The notes under the pieces were generated by a model. That model was not told the origin of the DNA. It ran no database searches and was given only the letters and a program-made list of their open reading frames with translations. From assembly GCA_024244665.1 (NCBI GenBank), contig JAAEOI010000659.1:1-25960 (forward strand): DNA of 25,960 bases. The letters are read 5' to 3'. The translations under genes were made by a program, and so were the position numbers. Shown here one piece after another: positions 7,946-17,700 of the stretch (position 1 is its first letter; every line of letters starts with the position of its first letter). The DNA is from Bacteroidota bacterium (GTDB taxonomy: Bacteria; Bacteroidota; Bacteroidia; Bacteroidales; GCA-2748055).

Positions 7946-10167
7946 GTCATTTCGAATTCAAGAATCAGCACATCCCTGCCGGGAATGTGCGCTTCAAATT
8001 GATTGTCCTTTATAAGAGGCCGGAACTCATTCCAGTGTGAGCCCATGAAATGCATTTTGCCTTGCCCGGCACCAATCCTGATTCTGGTCTCCTGGGCTTC
8101 CCTCTCCGGATTAACGATCCACAGGTAATGACGGGAAGCATTTTTATGCAACCTGGCCTGAACCAGATGATTTGAGGATGAAACCAAAGCTTCCCTCTGG
8201 GCAAAATTGAATGCTTCCAGAAAATATGCAGTATTGATCCCACCTTTAACTTTGTGGCAATGAATGGAGGGATGAGTGCCTACGAGCAGGGTGCGGCCTT
8301 TGCCAAAACGATGACTGACAGCAGCCACGGTTCCATCTTCATAGCTGGCCTCTGCCTTCCCTTTTCCCAGTTTGTATTCCTGTTTGTAGCCTCCACCCAT
8401 GAATACGGATTCGCTTCCTTCAAACGTGAAGGGGCTATCCACATCAGGCATCAACTCCACATTCTTCTCCGTGGCGCCAAATAGTTCATCCAAGCCCATA
8501 TTGGGCTGGGTCTCGCCCACATGCAGATTGCCCCCGAAATAGCCCGGACAAGCCTCGGAAATCAGCGTTCCTCCCTTGCGGACCCATTCCTTCAACTGGC
8601 TAGCATGCTCTTCCGTAACAGCCACTGGAAATGGGAGGTAAAGCACCTGGTATTCTTCCATATCATCCGGATGGACCCAGTCGGCCTGCAGGTTGTTATG
8701 GAGAAATCCCCGGCAGGCACCCCAGAGTGCCCGTGGATACCAGTCTCCTCCGGAAGATTTCGCGGAAAGATGGCTGTGCGATGCACTTTCATGCAGAAAT
8801 AATATCCCCAGATCCCCCTTTACCGGGGCGGCTTCGAATAGGGATTTACTTGCCGGATCATTGGCCCATTTCGCCACACGGCTCATTTCTGCGCTCCTTT
8901 CATTCCTGCTTCCGTCCATGCTGTAGGGACCGAATGCTCCGTGCAGGGGACCATCCAGAAGAGGTCGCCAGCGCGGATATAAAATGCCCCGGCCTCCCGC
9001 AGCAAAGGTGATCATGTTCCAGATACGAACATCTTCCGGTTCTGCGATGCGACCGTTCTCCCTCTTCCTTCCCATCATACTTCCGTACCAGGAGGGACCG
9101 GCCTGGGCCTCGGAGTGCCAGAAGGGTTTGCCCCTGGATCCTGCCCTCACCAGGTCCACTGAATGCCACTGGGTTACCGGGTCATTGCCTTCCCGGGTCT
9201 GTACGAAAGTGAAGCCATAGGATTGCACATGGCTGGCAGCCTCCCAGTGGTCGGAACCGCTGGAAAAAACCCAGTTGATGCTGTTACCGATCCCGTGGGC
9301 GGTCATCAGGACATCGGGGTCAACTGCCCTCAGAGTGTCCACCTTCCATTGCATATGATCATAGAAATTACTCTTTCTGAAGTATATCCAGTCCTGGCAT
9401 TCCGGCCATGGCCAGGTGATCCCTGGAATCTGAACCTGATCCCAGGAGTTAAGCGAATACCTTCTCCAGGCATTCCTTAAAGCATCCAGGGTCTCATATT
9501 TCTCTTTTAACCACCCCACAAAGACCTGCCTGGTGTCTTCATGAAAACAAATATCGGACGGATAAAAGCACTCGTTCCAAACATCGTAGGCCATCAGGGC
9601 CGGATGGCCCTTGTAACGTTCGGCAAGGACAGTGAGAAAACTGCCAATCAGTTCCCTGCCCACCCTTGTGTTCATACAGATGGCACCGGCATTCCCCTTG
9701 GCATACCCTCCTGTGGCCGTGGCAGGAGAAATTCCGCTCACAGGGCGATTGCCCTTAGAATCGACGTACAGGATCTCGGGGTAGCGATCGAATATCCACT
9801 GAGGCACCAGGGCTGTCATCTCGGCAATAACCGTACTGATTCCGTATTTTTCTGCCAGTTCCATCTGGCGGTCATAATCTTTCCAGTCGTAGACTCCCGG
9901 GGCCGTTTCAATGGCCGACCAGATAAACCAGTGACGGAATGTATTGCAGCCATCTTCGGAAGCAGTCCGGTAATCCCTTTCCCAGTCCTCCCGTGGAGGA
10001 TTGGACTTTCTGAAATAAACAGCTCCATAGGGCACCTGGGGAGTAATATGGCCTGCCGGGTAGCTTGCAAAGCTGTCCATGCCCCTGAGTGAAGGAGCAA
10101 AAGGGGCCAGGGCTGCAGCTGTTCCTGCGGTCCTGACAAAGGTTCTGCGGGATATGGGTTGTTTCAT
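7942..10167 (-). CDS. GH42-like (clan GH-A) glycosidase, Tat-exported
   Basis: A 741-residue retaining glycosidase-like protein, possibly a beta-galactosidase. The N-terminus has a twin-arginine signal (SRRTFV at 6-11, then an alanine-rich hydrophobic stretch). Residues about 45-410 form a TIM barrel of the GH42/A4 type: WFIWSAIETAPGVYDWKDYD is the early strand with the conserved W and E. E199 in AYDVWNE fits the acid/base and E353 in KPFWHSEAQ the nucleophile. Residues about 440-640 resemble the GH42 trimerisation domain (a glutaminase-like fold), and a beta-sandwich ends the protein. It differs enough from textbook GH42 that a related clan GH-A family is possible, so galactose specificity is not proven. 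It overlaps the downstream sulfatase by four bases and follows the enolase-like gene after 22 bases. Confidence 0.8.
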   Translation of the reverse strand: MKQPISRRTFVRTAGTAAALAPFAPSLRGMDSFASYPAGHITPQVPYGAVYFRKSNPPREDWERDYRTASEDGCNTFRHWFIWSAIETAPGVYDWKDYDRQMELAEKYGISTVIAEMTALVPQWIFDRYPEILYVDSKGNRPVSGISPATATGGYAKGNAGAICMNTRVGRELIGSFLTVLAERYKGHPALMAYDVWNECFYPSDICFHEDTRQVFVGWLKEKYETLDALRNAWRRYSLNSWDQVQIPGITWPWPECQDWIYFRKSNFYDHMQWKVDTLRAVDPDVLMTAHGIGNSINWVFSSGSDHWEAASHVQSYGFTFVQTREGNDPVTQWHSVDLVRAGSRGKPFWHSEAQAGPSWYGSMMGRKRENGRIAEPEDVRIWNMITFAAGGRGILYPRWRPLLDGPLHGAFGPYSMDGSRNERSAEMSRVAKWANDPASKSLFEAAPVKGDLGILFLHESASHSHLSAKSSGGDWYPRALWGACRGFLHNNLQADWVHPDDMEEYQVLYLPFPVAVTEEHASQLKEWVRKGGTLISEACPGYFGGNLHVGETQPNMGLDELFGATEKNVELMPDVDSPFTFEGSESVFMGGGYKQEYKLGKGKAEASYEDGTVAAVSHRFGKGRTLLVGTHPSIHCHKVKGGINTAYFLEAFNFAQREALVSSSNHLVQARLHKNASRHYLWIVNPEREAQETRIRIGAGQGKMHFMGSHWNEFRPLIKDNQFEAHIPGRDVLILEFEMT

Positions 10168-10189
10168 ACTTTTCAGTTTTAAAGCTTAT

Positions 10190-11485
10190 TCATGCCAGGC
10201 TTTGCCGGCTTACAACGAATTTCTCATCGTATTCATAACCCAATCCCGGTTTGCCGGAGGGCACGAAGTAGTAGCCGTCAAATTTGATCGGCTCTTTGAA
10301 AAAGTGATTCGCGTTCAGCCTTTTATTTGTGGCCACGGGCGGATTCACTTCTCTCATAGCATTTGCTTCAAGAATCAACACATTGGGTGTGGCCATGCAA
10401 AGGTTGACCATAGCTACCCAGGTTAAAGGACCATAGGAAAAGAAATGCGGCGCAATCTGCATGCCCCTTATTTCGGCCAGGGCTGCGATCTTGACTGCTT
10501 CGGTCAGTCCGCCGACATTGGGCGGCGGCAGGTTGAGAACCGAGGCCGCACGCTTATCGATCAGACGGGAAAAGTCTTCAAGCCCCTGAAGGTTTTCCCC
10601 CGTAGCAATGGGGATCGTGGTGGCACCTGCCACTTTAGCCATTTCATCCATGCTGCTGGTAGCTGCCACCGGCTCCTCCATCCAGAAAAGGTCATAAGGT
10701 TCGAGCCGTTTGCAGGTCGCAATAGCCCCTTCAGCACAGCACTGGCCGTGACCGCCGTGGATCAGGTCCAGCTTGTCGCCAGCCCCTTCACGAAGGGAAC
10801 GGAAAACCATTTCGTTATAGGCCATGTTCTCTTCGGTCGGCATTTTCCCACCGCCCTCGCAGACACCATCCTCCCAGGCTTTCTTGCCGCTATGTGTTGC
10901 GAAAAGCTCAAACGGATCGGTCTTCACGGCCGCACCGGGATGTTTGGCCATTTCCCGGCCCAAGGCGCGCCATGAGTCATCAATCATTTCGTTCTTTTTA
11001 AGGCCCGGTCTGCCATAGTGGTATATCCGGATCCGGTCGCGCACCGGACCGCCGAGCAGTTCGTAAACGGGCTTGCCGGTTTCCCTGCCCAGCAGGTCCC
11101 ACAGGGCATAATCCAGGGCGGTACGATGCGAACACAGGATACCTGCCTCCCGCATCTTTGACCAGATGGCTTCTATGGCATAGGAATTGGCACCGATCAG
11201 ATGGTTCCTGGCGACCCCGCCCAGTGCCGGTGCGTAGTCGATGTCCGGAAAATCCGCATATCCGGCTGCACCTGTGCTTGAGATGACTTTCAGCACGCGC
11301 CGCTGCTCGCCATTTCGTTGCAACACGAGCAGTTCCAGTGCTTCGATGCGGCTTGTCTTGTCCGGGGCAGCTGCAAATAGCGGGTGGCAGAGCGATGGCA
11401 GCCCCGCAAGGGCGCCTAGCCCTAAGACAGATCTTTTGAGAAATCCCCGACGATTCAGTTGATTGCTTGTTCCTTGATAGTTCAT
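10190..11485 (-). CDS. Enolase-superfamily protein (mandelate racemase type), Tat-exported
   Basis: A 431-residue relative of sugar-acid dehydratases. I chose the ATG at 11485; a GTG at 11488 would add one residue. The signal is a clear Tat motif (RRGFLK at 12-17) with a cleavage site near FAAAP. The capping domain spans about 45-160 and the barrel about 165-400. By barrel strand: K188 in KTDPF (beta2) is present; at beta3 the usual D-x-N/H ligand motif reads HGGHG, so the Asp position is Gly244 (H246 remains); E270 (WMEEP) and E297 (ATGEN) are present; at beta6 the usual Asp of the D/H dyad reads Pro320 (NLPPPNVGG); H347 (APHFF) is present. Loss of the first metal ligand and the dyad Asp makes standard dehydratase chemistry uncertain. 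The start sits on the stop of the upstream paralogue (TGATG), so the two are translationally linked. Confidence 0.85.
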   Translation of the reverse strand: MNYQGTSNQLNRRGFLKRSVLGLGALAGLPSLCHPLFAAAPDKTSRIEALELLVLQRNGEQRRVLKVISSTGAAGYADFPDIDYAPALGGVARNHLIGANSYAIEAIWSKMREAGILCSHRTALDYALWDLLGRETGKPVYELLGGPVRDRIRIYHYGRPGLKKNEMIDDSWRALGREMAKHPGAAVKTDPFELFATHSGKKAWEDGVCEGGGKMPTEENMAYNEMVFRSLREGAGDKLDLIHGGHGQCCAEGAIATCKRLEPYDLFWMEEPVAATSSMDEMAKVAGATTIPIATGENLQGLEDFSRLIDKRAASVLNLPPPNVGGLTEAVKIAALAEIRGMQIAPHFFSYGPLTWVAMVNLCMATPNVLILEANAMREVNPPVATNKRLNANHFFKEPIKFDGYYFVPSGKPGLGYEYDEKFVVSRQSLA

Positions 11486-12837
11486 CACTTCTTCTTGGTT
11501 TTTGTTTCCACCTGGGCGATACGCCTTACCTGAAACTTCCCCTCATCAATCTCACACGATTCTGCAACAAGGGATCCCTGCGTCATCCGCAAGGGTAGCT
11601 TCAGCACACCGTCCTCCTTCAACCATTGCTCCTGGTTTGGTGAGCTCACCCACAGCACTTCATCGCGTCCGGAGAGCGAGCGTGCGACAGCCAGCAATGA
11701 AAGTGGCCCCCCTTGCACCACCGGAGCCACCATTAGATCGGCTTCCCCGGCCAGCTCCGCCGTCCGGGCGAGCATACTTACCCCGCCAATGCGGCCGGCA
11801 TCCGGTACCAGGACCGTGCCGGCTTGCTTCCTGATGCCCTGGACGAAGTCTTCGATCGTATGATAATCTCCGCCAAAGCCCAGAGGCAAGCTGAACTCCT
11901 TACGCGCCTCACACTGTTCGTGCAGGTGCCGGAGCGCCATGGGGTTCTCGAGCAGGGTCACCTCCTTCCTCTGGCAATGCAGTGCCAGGTATGTCATGCC
12001 ATCCGTACTCAGGTTCATGTTGGCGGCAACAAGCAGGTCCATTTCCGTGCCGGCTGCCTCTTTTGAAGCCAACACCAGGCTGTCTATACGGCCCAGCACT
12101 TCCTGCGGGTAGCGGTAGGGTGCGCATTCGCCGCGCGCCGTCATCTCATCCCCCAGGGCGCCGGCCAGTTCCAGCCGGACTGCGGTAAAGCCAGCTTTCC
12201 TGAGCGATGCAACCCTCTGCCGTATTTCCTCAGCTGTACACAGTCGCCGCACGCCGTCTGCCTCCCGGTCTATGGAAATCGACGGACAGAGCCGCACCCG
12301 GCAGGGACCGTTTTCCTCAGCGAGGTCGAGCAGGGCAGCCTGCAGGGCGATGACCAGTCCTGATTTTCCCGGGCCCTGCCACATAGGGCCAAATCCTTCC
12401 CTGGTGAACAATGCCGTCGGATGACGCAAATGGGTGACGGGTTGGGCATTGAGTATTTGTTCGGCAGTCTGACCTAATATGGTGCCACCTCCCCCGACGG
12501 CCCGCGTTGAAGGGTCGGTCATGAAGATATCTGTCTTGTGATCCTGTTCGGCATAACGGTTCACCAGGCGTGCAAGTGTCTCTTCCGCATGCCTGGCGGG
12601 TAAACCGTAGTCAAGATAATCCCCATAGCCCCTTTTGCCGCTTCGAGTGGTCAGGCGGATGACCCGCAGGCGTGACTCAGCCTGTGATCGCGGTTCCTTG
12701 ACGGTCAGCAGGTCCATCGCCACTATCTCGTCCGACTCTGAATTCGGCCCGCCCATAAAACAGGCATATCCATTTAGCAAGCATCCTGAAAAAATCAGAA
12801 TCCCTAATACTGGCTTTACGAATCGTTTTGTATACAT
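11485..12837 (-). CDS. Degenerate enolase-superfamily lipoprotein
   Basis: A 450-residue protein whose layout follows the mandelate racemase group but whose active site is eroded. The signal peptide ends in IFSGC (C19), a lipobox, so it is probably a membrane-anchored lipoprotein. By barrel strand: beta2 K-x-K reads R221-L-E223; beta3 Asp reads A271 (LLVAANMN, Asn273 kept); beta4 E297 is kept in LLENP; beta5 Glu reads D324 (FGGDYHTIEDF); beta6 D346 is kept (VPDAGRIGG); beta7 His reads V373 (MVAPVVQ). With only part of the metal site and half of the D/H dyad it is likely non-catalytic or altered in function. It ends on the start of the next enolase-like gene (TGATG at 11483-11487) and begins three bases after the stop of the sulfatase gene. 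A structural or regulatory partner of its neighbour is plausible but unproven. Confidence 0.78.
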   Translation of the reverse strand: MYTKRFVKPVLGILIFSGCLLNGYACFMGGPNSESDEIVAMDLLTVKEPRSQAESRLRVIRLTTRSGKRGYGDYLDYGLPARHAEETLARLVNRYAEQDHKTDIFMTDPSTRAVGGGGTILGQTAEQILNAQPVTHLRHPTALFTREGFGPMWQGPGKSGLVIALQAALLDLAEENGPCRVRLCPSISIDREADGVRRLCTAEEIRQRVASLRKAGFTAVRLELAGALGDEMTARGECAPYRYPQEVLGRIDSLVLASKEAAGTEMDLLVAANMNLSTDGMTYLALHCQRKEVTLLENPMALRHLHEQCEARKEFSLPLGFGGDYHTIEDFVQGIRKQAGTVLVPDAGRIGGVSMLARTAELAGEADLMVAPVVQGGPLSLLAVARSLSGRDEVLWVSSPNQEQWLKEDGVLKLPLRMTQGSLVAESCEIDEGKFQVRRIAQVETKTKKK

Positions 12838-12840
12838 AAG

Positions 12841-14727
12841 TCAATAATTTGTGACAGCTGGTTCCGCATCAGTCACCTGCGCGGCATTATCTTTAAGCAG
12901 CTGGATCCGGTCGAATTTCAAGATCTGTTTACCTGCGGTGGAAACAAAGCGGAAAATTTTGAGGCCGGGTTCATCAAACCGGACTACGCCCAATGAAAGC
13001 TCTTTGAGCGTGTCGGAAGCCTCCAATCTGCCGACGGTCTTCATTGGATAACCGGAGTCCGATTGCGCCGCATCATTCTTCACATCATCCACCTGCACCG
13101 AACAGGCTCCGCCCGCGGCAATCGTTCCGCCTAGGCGGTAGGTGCCGGGCGTTTTCACATCCAACACGAATTCGATGTAGCTCCCCGCTCCGGCGCGTAG
13201 CTCTGTACAAACCATCCGCCCGCCGGATGCGCTCGCGTCCGACAGCGCGTAATGGAAGTTCCCGCGAAGATTATAATCCGCTGAGGTCTGCGCGGGAATC
13301 GATTCAGCCTCGATCCAGCCGTCTGTGGGGATTTCCGGATAGCTGAACGAGAGGTGCTTTTCCAGTTTTTCGATCACGGGCGCATATTCCGGATTGTCGG
13401 CGAGGTTTGTAAATTCGTGCGGATCGCCGGACAGTTTGTAGAGTTCCGTTTCGCCCGTAATCAGGCGGGTCATCCGGTAGTCATTATCCAGCACCGACTC
13501 AAAAAAGACGCCGTCCATCTGGCTGGTCATCAGCACGGGGCGCTCCCACTCGGCGTTCGGGTTTTTCAGGAGCGGAACCAGGCTGTTTCCGTCGAGCGTT
13601 TGGGGCGGCTTCGGCAAGCCGAGCAGCTCGATCAGCGTCGGATAGATATCGAGCAAGGAAACCGACTTGTTGCACACCACGCCCTTAGGAAGGCCGGGGC
13701 CGGCGATAATCAGGTTGCTGTGCGACGAGTCGTACCACGGCTTAATTTTCGACCACGCATTTTTTTCGCCGAGCATATAGCCGTGGTCGCTCCAGAGCAC
13801 CACATAGCCCGTTTCAGCGAAGGGGCTGGCATACCAAGCTTCCAGCACGCGCCCGACCTGTTCGTCGGCAAAAGTCACGCTCGCCAGATAGGCGCGCACA
13901 AACTGTTTGTCATAGCCTTTTTCGACCAGCATCTTGTGGTAGCCCTTGCCAAACTTCGCCTCAAAGCCTGCGACCAGCTTGAAGCGTTCCGGCAAATCGT
14001 CCAGATCGTCGACACGTCGTTGGGAGAGCTGCAGCGTTTCGAGCGGATATTTGTCAAAATACTCCTGGGGCACAATCCACGGCACATGCGGACGGTAAAT
14101 GCCCAGCGAAAGGAAAAGCGGGTCGGTATTCGACCGGATGGTTTTGATGGCCTCGCTCGCCGCTTTATAGTCGCCCATTTCAGAGGCGGGCATATCGGCG
14201 ATATCCCAAACAGCGGAGGCGTTTAACTTTATTCCCACCTTTTTGAGTTTTTTCGGTGTTTTGAAGGGGGGAATATAGGTATCAAACTCCGGCGCATCCC
14301 CGCTGTGAAAGTTTTTAGCGATACCGATGCTTTTCCAGCCGTTCTGCGAAAACAGTTTAGGAATCGTTACCGCATCCGGTCCCGAATAGAAGCGCCACCC
14401 ATTCTTATTGTCGTTTGAGATGTTACCTGAACGTGCGGGCGCAATGCTGGTAAACAATGCGGGACGCGAAGGTTTGCACGAGGGCGAGGCGCAAATGGCG
14501 TTGCTGAACGTCACCCCGCGCTCGGCGAGCCCTTTGATACTGGGCGAAATCACCTGCGGATGCCCCTGCAACACCTCATTCCAATCGTTCCAGTCGTCCA
14601 CATTAATGAACAACACACTTGGGGAGTGTGACGCTCCACCCCCAGAGGAACAGCCCGCAGCGAGCATCAGACAAAGCACGCTGAGGATCACTGGAGACCC
14701 AATGGCAGTACAACACAACTTTTTCAT
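12841..14727 (-). CDS. S1 sulfatase (S1_7-like) lipoprotein with C-terminal beta-sandwich
   Basis: A 628-residue sulfatase of the iduronate-2-sulfatase-like branch. The lipobox MLAAGC (C26) predicts a lipid anchor, so it may act at the cell surface or periplasmic face. D44 and D45 (NVDDWNDW) bind metal, and C84 in CKPSRPALFTS is the formylglycine site. AKNFHSG replaces GKWHLG in the way typical of this branch, and YRPHVPWIVPQEYF and SDHGY complete the active-site set. After about residue 465 a separate domain of roughly 150 residues follows (start GWIEAESIP, end ILKFDRIQLL), laid out like a carbohydrate-binding beta-sandwich of the CBM6/35 kind; its family is not certain. Four bases before it ends the next gene is already close (gap 3). 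Iduronate-2-sulfate occurs in ulvan-type polymers, but substrate is inference only. Confidence 0.92.
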   Translation of the reverse strand: MKKLCCTAIGSPVILSVLCLMLAAGCSSGGGASHSPSVLFINVDDWNDWNEVLQGHPQVISPSIKGLAERGVTFSNAICASPSCKPSRPALFTSIAPARSGNISNDNKNGWRFYSGPDAVTIPKLFSQNGWKSIGIAKNFHSGDAPEFDTYIPPFKTPKKLKKVGIKLNASAVWDIADMPASEMGDYKAASEAIKTIRSNTDPLFLSLGIYRPHVPWIVPQEYFDKYPLETLQLSQRRVDDLDDLPERFKLVAGFEAKFGKGYHKMLVEKGYDKQFVRAYLASVTFADEQVGRVLEAWYASPFAETGYVVLWSDHGYMLGEKNAWSKIKPWYDSSHSNLIIAGPGLPKGVVCNKSVSLLDIYPTLIELLGLPKPPQTLDGNSLVPLLKNPNAEWERPVLMTSQMDGVFFESVLDNDYRMTRLITGETELYKLSGDPHEFTNLADNPEYAPVIEKLEKHLSFSYPEIPTDGWIEAESIPAQTSADYNLRGNFHYALSDASASGGRMVCTELRAGAGSYIEFVLDVKTPGTYRLGGTIAAGGACSVQVDDVKNDAAQSDSGYPMKTVGRLEASDTLKELSLGVVRFDEPGLKIFRFVSTAGKQILKFDRIQLLKDNAAQVTDAEPAVTNY

Positions 14728-14742
14728 CTTTTCTCCATTTTT

Positions 14743-17700
14743 CTAATGCTTGACTTTATTTTTATCCCCCTTTCTCACAATGTCTTTCCAGTACGGAGCT
14801 TCGCGATGCCACCCGTACGAAAGGAAATCGGGATTTCGGCTATACATAAACAAACGCCTGGTAATCTGGTCCATCAAAGGATCGGAGTTTTCCTCAAGCG
14901 TAAGCAGTGTGACCGGCCCGACCAGACCGGAGGGCGACAGGGCTTCTGTACCCTCGTAATGTCGGAAGGTCGTGAAGGTTTTTCGCCCCTGCTCGGGACG
15001 GGGTGTATTATTCACAAACCACCCTGGCAATTCTTTCAATTCTCCCCTGCTGTCAAATTCCAGATCAGCAGGGAACTGTTCGTCTCGGATCAGGCGGTTT
15101 ACCCACAGATTACTGACCCGGATTTCGAGTTCGTTTTTTCCCTTCTGTAAGGCATCGGTAATATCCATAAGAAAGGGCGGTTTCCAGAGCGTACCCACTT
15201 CTTTGCCGTTTACACTGACCGTCGCAATTACTTCGACTTCATCCAGGTCAAGCCAAATGTGCCTGCCCTTTTTCTTTTTTACATCGATTGTTTTCCGGTA
15301 GATTCCATCGCCCGAGAAATAGCGAATGGCATCGTCGGGGTGCTCGTTCCACGGAACGAGATTTTCGAAGATGGTTTCCGGTGGAGCAGCAAGGCCTTCA
15401 AAAGAAACCTTCCAATCCTCATCGAGGGAACGCATTTCCAATGCGGCGATCTTTTCTTCCACGATCTCCTGGTTCGGCATTTCAAGCTTGCAGGATCCGC
15501 CCGATTGAAAAAGCTCCTTTGTTGCCTCAAAGGGATTGATCCGCTCCGAGGCTGAAAGCACAACTCTGCCGTCTATGGAAACTTTACCAGCAGCAGGCGC
15601 GGAATCCGCTTTGTCACGAAATACAACGAAGACCGAGCCACAGGGATCGAAAATCATCGGCACAATCGTGCGTCCATCTTTCTCCTCATAGACCGGGCAC
15701 GCTTCAATGCGTCCATTATCCGGATACCAGAATTCAGGTTGCTTGCCGGTAATCCGAAAACTAAGAAGTCCAGATGCCGGTTTCTGCAATGAGCTGGAAA
15801 CAAAGAAAAAGTCAGCATCCGGCGTATAGCGGTGCAGGTAATTGATCGGGAGCTTTCTGCTGTTTTCTCCTTCCGCCTCCACGATGACATCCGGCTCCAC
15901 GCTCAGCTTTACAAGGACATCTTCGGGAGAATAACCCCAGTAGAGTTTCCCTTTTCCATAGGGCTGTTCTTTCACGTTCCGGCCATCCAGTCCCTGCCAC
16001 ATCTCGCTCACCATAGCTGTCACCTCCCTGATACTGGAGGGATAATTCTCCAGTCCGCGTGAAGTCTCCGGCCGGCTCGAAACCACGATGTTCGCACCCC
16101 CGGCAAGCAGCTTCCGGATTTTTTTCAGAAGCGGAACAGAGATATCATCGATTTCGGGCAGAACAAGGATATGGTATTTCATCCCCGAGGGCGCGCAGAT
16201 CATTCCGTTCTCAACAAGCAGTTCTTCCCTGACCATTTTAGCACTTGTCATATCCCAGTCGTATCCAAGAGGCAGGGGATTGAAATCCATATTTAGTTCC
16301 AGTCCCGGCACCGCCTCCGGGGTCATGAAAATGGCTTCTGCCTGGAACTGCCCCTGCTGCAGCATAAACTGGCAGCGGGTCTGATACTTCTGCCAGTCGG
16401 CTCCCTGATTCCACCAGGTATTGTGCCGGCTGTACTGCGAGCCCCAGTGCCTGAAGGTCATGCCGGGTTGGTATACCGCCTTATTTGTTTCATCCCAGGG
16501 CTGCAAGGGAAAACAGTGGAAAGATAAATGATTGACCCCACTGGCGTAGGCATAGTCAGCCTTGCCTTTATAATTCCACGGATAATTTATCCAGCCACTG
16601 TACTCTTTGGTAGCGGGAAAGGCTTCTGACGACACTTTTTTCTTTCCGGTCACATGCGCTGCAGAAGAGGCCCAGCGCCCCTCCTTTGACGCCCTGTGCC
16701 AGCTTGAGTTTATCGAACCCTGCCAGAAGGTGGCGGTGGGAACCCCAACGGCTTCGGTGGTCTCCATGCCATCAAAAGCAGCCCTGGTAAAAGGCTCAGA
16801 ATCAAGCACCATACCCTGTTCAACAGCCAATTCCTGGACAAACTGGTAGAAATTCTCCACAATGCAATCGGCGATGGTCCTGCGAAAATCCCACAGGAAG
16901 CGCTCCGATACATCAATGCTTTCCACAATCCTGCCCGTGAGGACCGGCAGATAGGGATACAGACTGTAGCCGCGACGTTTTTCAAACTCCGCGGGCAGTA
17001 CCGGCGACCAGTTCTGTCCGTCCGCCTCCCAGCTGTCTATGGCAAAAAAGCATAGGTTTTTCCCGGGCTCTACACCGTCCATCTCAAGAAGCGGTTTGCA
17101 AAAAGAATCAAAATGAAACTGAATTGCCTCACGGCTGAGCTTGTCAGCCTCCAGTCCGCGGGTTTTTTCACTGCCCGGCCGGGTACAGGCACCCGTACTG
17201 GTCGTCCCCATCCGCAGGATGGTCCACTTACCCTTTGGCGCATCCCAGTTCAGATTTCCGTTTTCATCCATCCTGTCGCTAAGATCAATCACGCTTGAAC
17301 CCGGAATAATGTCAGCTGCAGCAACAGAGTCTTCCCGGGTTCGCACCGAAGTCTTTCGGCGATCGAATCGATGGGGCATGATGCCACTTTTTATCTCGGC
17401 ATGTATAATTCTGCTGTCACCAATCTGAGGAACGGCAAACACTTTGATATCCTGGTAGTAGCCTGTTTCCAGTTTGGGAAGGTAAATATTCGTAACAACC
17501 GGGATAATGTCCGGTTGTTCCGCTGTAACAGAAACTTTCCCCGGTCCGCTCACTGTAGTTTCGCTCCAGACCACATGCTGCATGCTCTTTTCGGGAGTGA
17601 TCCATGGCCCCCCTGCTGCCGTGAAACCTTCGGTCATATTCAAGCCCAGTTCCAGCCCGAGCCGACTGGCTTCCCGGCAGGCATGAGCCACCAGCTCATA

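Noticed and set aside
13354..14226. Plus-strand 290-codon open frame
   Set aside because: Antisense shadow of the S1_7-like sulfatase; its composition mirrors the real gene and it shows no family motif.
4485..14727. Regional base-composition shifts as proof of piecemeal gene transfer
   Set aside because: Some genes look richer in GC by eye than others, but I cannot compute codon statistics, and the differences are modest.
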